Shown: one piece after another, positions 61,237-64,000 of the stretch
Numbering within the stretch: the stretch's first letter is position 1
How the letters are laid out: each line of letters begins with the position of its first letter
NCBI GenBank assembly: GCA_963669155.1
Contig: OZ022576.1
Location: forward strand, 3,949,822-4,013,821
From: Arbacia lixula
Lineage: Eukaryota; Echinodermata; Echinoidea; Arbacioida; Arbaciidae
Direction: 5' to 3'
Length of the DNA: 64,000 bases
Program-made: the position numbers and the translations under genes
Notes under the pieces: model-generated
What the model saw: the letters and a program-made list of their open reading frames with translations, nothing else
Databases searched by the model: none
Told to the model about the DNA's origin: nothing

Positions 61237-61842
61237 AAAATAAACAAACACTCGTCTTTTGACGCAAAATATCACTGTATAGCAGGTGAAATAGTTTCGA
61301 AAGAGGAAACGACAAGATTCGATCACACTTACTACATAATACTTATCTATCGACATGTGTTATTTTATCTGCTCCATAACCTTTTGGGACGCCATATTGT
61401 CTTCAAGTTGTTACTTAAAATTCTCAAATGAAAAGCACATGAAAAATGCATATTGTAATTTGATATTCTTTGCTAATCATTGATGTTTTGTGGAGTTGCT
61501 TCTCAAATCTTGCCTTATCACAATTGGAGGAGAGCGAAATACTGAAAAATTCATTTTTCTCCGTGGAATATACATTTCCCTTGATCTCCCTCAGTTCTTT
61601 TAAAATACAAAATCTAACGACTGCGATGATTAAGTAATTAGAATTCCCGCTTCATTACTAAAAAAAATGGCCTTGATTTATTCTTATACGCTAAGAAAGC
61701 GATGTCGAAAATCACGTCGATGACATGTGTGGTCGTATCCTGTCGTTTCCGTCTTCCCGTTCGTGCGCGGAAGGATGGTATAAGGCGACTCGAGTGTCGG
61801 CACGACCGCTTAGGTGAACGCGACACGCGCTTCTGTCGATGC

Positions 61843-63482
61843 TTAATCGCCGTTCTGGTCCGGCGGCGAAAACTCCTGCTTTTCTAGGGCAGGATGTCCC
61901 TCCTTAGAAATAACGATCCCTAGGCTCCGGAGTACGCTCTCGGGAATGTCTGGGTACGTTACAGAAGGAGAGGGGGAAAACGAAATATATTTTTAAAACA
62001 CATAAAAACATGTCACTTCGAGAAAAGTAATACGTGCATAATGACAAGCGGTAAGCCGTTTTCGTTGTGTATTCACAACTTTCCCCACTTGTAGCTCGTT
62101 GTTACATTCACCTGTTTTAAGTTCATGATTTAGTTTTGATGGGAGGAATGCGCTCAGAATGTATTAGTTGAAGATAGTTAGATCATCCTGTTTGGGGTTA
62201 CCACCATTAACGAGCATTGAGTTTGCGTACAAAATGAACATGATGGAAATTTTATCTGAATTAATGTTCACTTTCGTTCTCGCGTTCACTGTAATGAATC
62301 TTCACAATCCAGATATACAATTTAAAAGTTTGAAGCAACTCATGTTTTATTCTAGCATAAATTATGCGCTTTACATACATTATCTGTTGTTCTAATGTAA
62401 GAAGCATCAGAAGAGGCTTAGTATTACTAACGTCCACGTCATTATGACGTCAGCTAACAAGAGATTTTAATACGGTTAATGAATGGTCCATTTGAGCTGC
62501 CTGCGAGTTCATTCTTACTTTTGTCGAGTAGAAGTGACATGTCTTTCCAGTTCTCTTCGACGTCGCGTTCGAGGTCCTGATCGAGCACGTCGTTTGAAGG
62601 TCCTACTTTCACGACCGCCTTGGCTCCCGGTCTCTCTAACTTCATCGATTCTGAAAAAACATAAAAATAAGGCATAATTGTTAATCAACACACTTAAAAA
62701 TCTGTTCTTTTTCTTCCTTCTTCAGCTTTCTCCCTAAATGACTCATTCCTCACCAGCTGGAGAAAGATGTCAACGATATCAGAGGATACAAAAGGAAATG
62801 CGTTGCATTTATATATTCATTTATCTTTTTATTTACAGTACTAGTTAACTGTACGAACCTTGACCCAGGCTTTCCCTTGATATATTCAAATAAACATAGA
62901 TCAAGCAGACGGCATCATTGTGGAGATATATTATTCCACATTCATAAGTCTTGTAAGCTTGACTGGCACAGCCATCGGCATAAAGAATGATACAAGGCTC
63001 AAGTTAAGGATGCGTGTTACTAGTAAGTTGCCAGCCGGGGCCTGAGTAGGCTCCGTACTTACTAGCTTTAGACGAGAGGCCGCCTTCCCGGAGTTCGTCC
63101 GCCAATTCGTCGGCCAGGTTTTCTGCCTCCGCCTCCAGCTCCGTGGCGTCATCACCGCCGTTATGGTCCTCCTCCTCGATCTCGGTCATCATCCCGTTCG
63201 GTAACTCCTGCATCAGTTGCTCCTCGAAGTTTTCCTCGATCACGGGTTTGGTCTCCGCTGCAAGCTCACCATCGAAATCCTCCTCATCGTCGTCTTCCTC
63301 GTCGTCTTCGTCATCGTCTTCACTGGCGAATTCATTTTCCTCGATGTCATCGATATCGCTGGTCTGTGAGTACAGGTCTAGGAGCTGGTTGTCGGGCTTG
63401 TATTCGCTGGTCATGCTCTCCGAGCTCACGGCCTCCTGGCTTTCGCCCCAGTAGCCGTCGGGAAGGAGTTGGACTACTTTGG
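61843..63482 (-). CDS. 3' exons of an unrecognised acidic protein (5' part outside the window)
   Basis: Three exons are proposed on the minus strand: 63063-63482 (acceptor CTCCAG, donor GTAAGT), 62459-62650 (acceptor TTTCAG, donor GTTAGC, weak) and 61843-61949 (acceptor CCCAG after a pyrimidine tract, TAA stop). Phases agree throughout and give 238 visible residues. Exon one starts KVVQLLPDGYWGES, then has a long acidic run (ASEDDDEDDEEDDDEEDF) and acidic helices (ELEAEAENLADELADEL). Exon two has AKAVVKVGPSNDVLDQDLE and VEENWKDMSLLLDKS. The last is IPESVLRSLGIVISKEGHPA and beyond. If the weak donor is not used, the protein ends at a TAG at 62454. Composition and splice sites argue for a real gene, but I do not recognise the family. 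Membrane segments are absent from this part. Confidence 0.6.
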
Positions 63483-64000
63483 CTGGAGTGGGTAGGAGAA
63501 AGGGAAGCGAAGAAAATTAAAGAATGAACCACTATTTCATTATGATGCACATGGTGAGTAAAATTATTGCGTCCACACTCTTTCAAACACGATATAGTTT
63601 AAGATCGTGACCGGCAGCTGCTGTGAAAATATGATTACGCAATTGGGTCACCCCCATCCGGATGTTTCAATAGAATATACAAATTTCACTTCACAGTCGC
63701 GTTCACAGCCATGGGAATCTAAAACTCTTGTCCGCAGTCCAGCCGCCATGAACATGTAGCATGTTCTGCAGAGACATGGACGATTACTTGATTGACATTT
63801 TGAAGTGTTATTTGTTTTACTCGGACAGAAATGCGCCTAGCGTAACTGATACAACATGATACATAGTTTTATTCTTTTATTATCCTTCTAATATTCATTA
63901 TGAGTAAATAAGCAAGTTGAAGAAAAAAAAAACCTATAGGAAGCAACTTGAAGAGAGAGATTGTAATTTGCTTTTATTGTTACTGTTCAGTTTATATCTC
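63483..64000. other. Right edge, probably an intron of the acidic-protein gene
   Basis: The first visible exon begins in mid-codon, so the gene must continue to the right. No exon could be supported in this AT-rich stretch. Confidence 0.45.

Larger units (their letters stand above)
51447..61842. other. Intergenic with microsatellites, no gene seen
   Basis: Besides the repeats listed separately, there is a GA/G-rich patch at 56560-56760 and CT-rich DNA at 58018-58135. A CTCF-like site sits at 54144-54156 (TAGCGCCCTCTAT). Apparent frames in 53133-53440 and 57306-57775 arise from simple repeats. Confidence 0.4.

Overview
The window looks like nuclear DNA of a marine invertebrate. Protein genes have spliced exons with GT-AG introns, the DNA is AT-rich and full of microsatellites and poly-G/poly-C tracts, and the short word ACATGTA recurs throughout. 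The word use and poly-G tracts suggest a deuterostome such as an echinoderm; that is a guess, not a demonstration.

Positions 1102-29269 are a nested transposon complex. A Ty3/Gypsy-type LTR retrotransposon lies on the minus strand. It has two long LTRs (2873 bp each), a gag ORF, a pol reached by a probable -1 frameshift, a primer-binding site matching the 3' end of tRNA-Trp, and a 4-bp target duplication (ACAT). Its promoter-side LTR (8204-29269) is split by an 18.2-kb DNA transposon (10021-28211). Because the two LTRs are almost identical and have no length difference, both insertions are recent.

The DNA transposon is the most interesting object. Its ends start CCCAGC, dense AACGTT arrays lie just inside them, and it made a 2-bp GT duplication. 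It carries two minus-strand genes: an uninterrupted 669-residue TNP2-like (CACTA/EnSpm-related) transposase, and an eight-exon, 361-residue protein that I assembled exon by exon and that ends in a DUF4806 domain. This resembles the plant Spm layout of a catalytic protein plus an accessory protein. Inside the element are older passengers: a diverged tandem array, a 1.2-kb foldback, a Tc1-derived foldback, a 1.1-kb inverted-terminal element and a C-rich repeat.

To the right of the retrotransposon lies a three-exon plus-strand host gene (30587-37040, 245 residues) for a LysM-domain protein of the LYSMD1/2 type. Its first intron holds a 541-bp miniature transposon, a hairpin, and two decayed copies of the start of exon 2. 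From about 38.7 to 61.8 kb I see no gene, only AT-rich DNA, microsatellites and small inverted-repeat elements. At the right edge (61843-63482, minus strand) are the last exons of an unrecognised, very acidic protein whose 5' part lies beyond the window.
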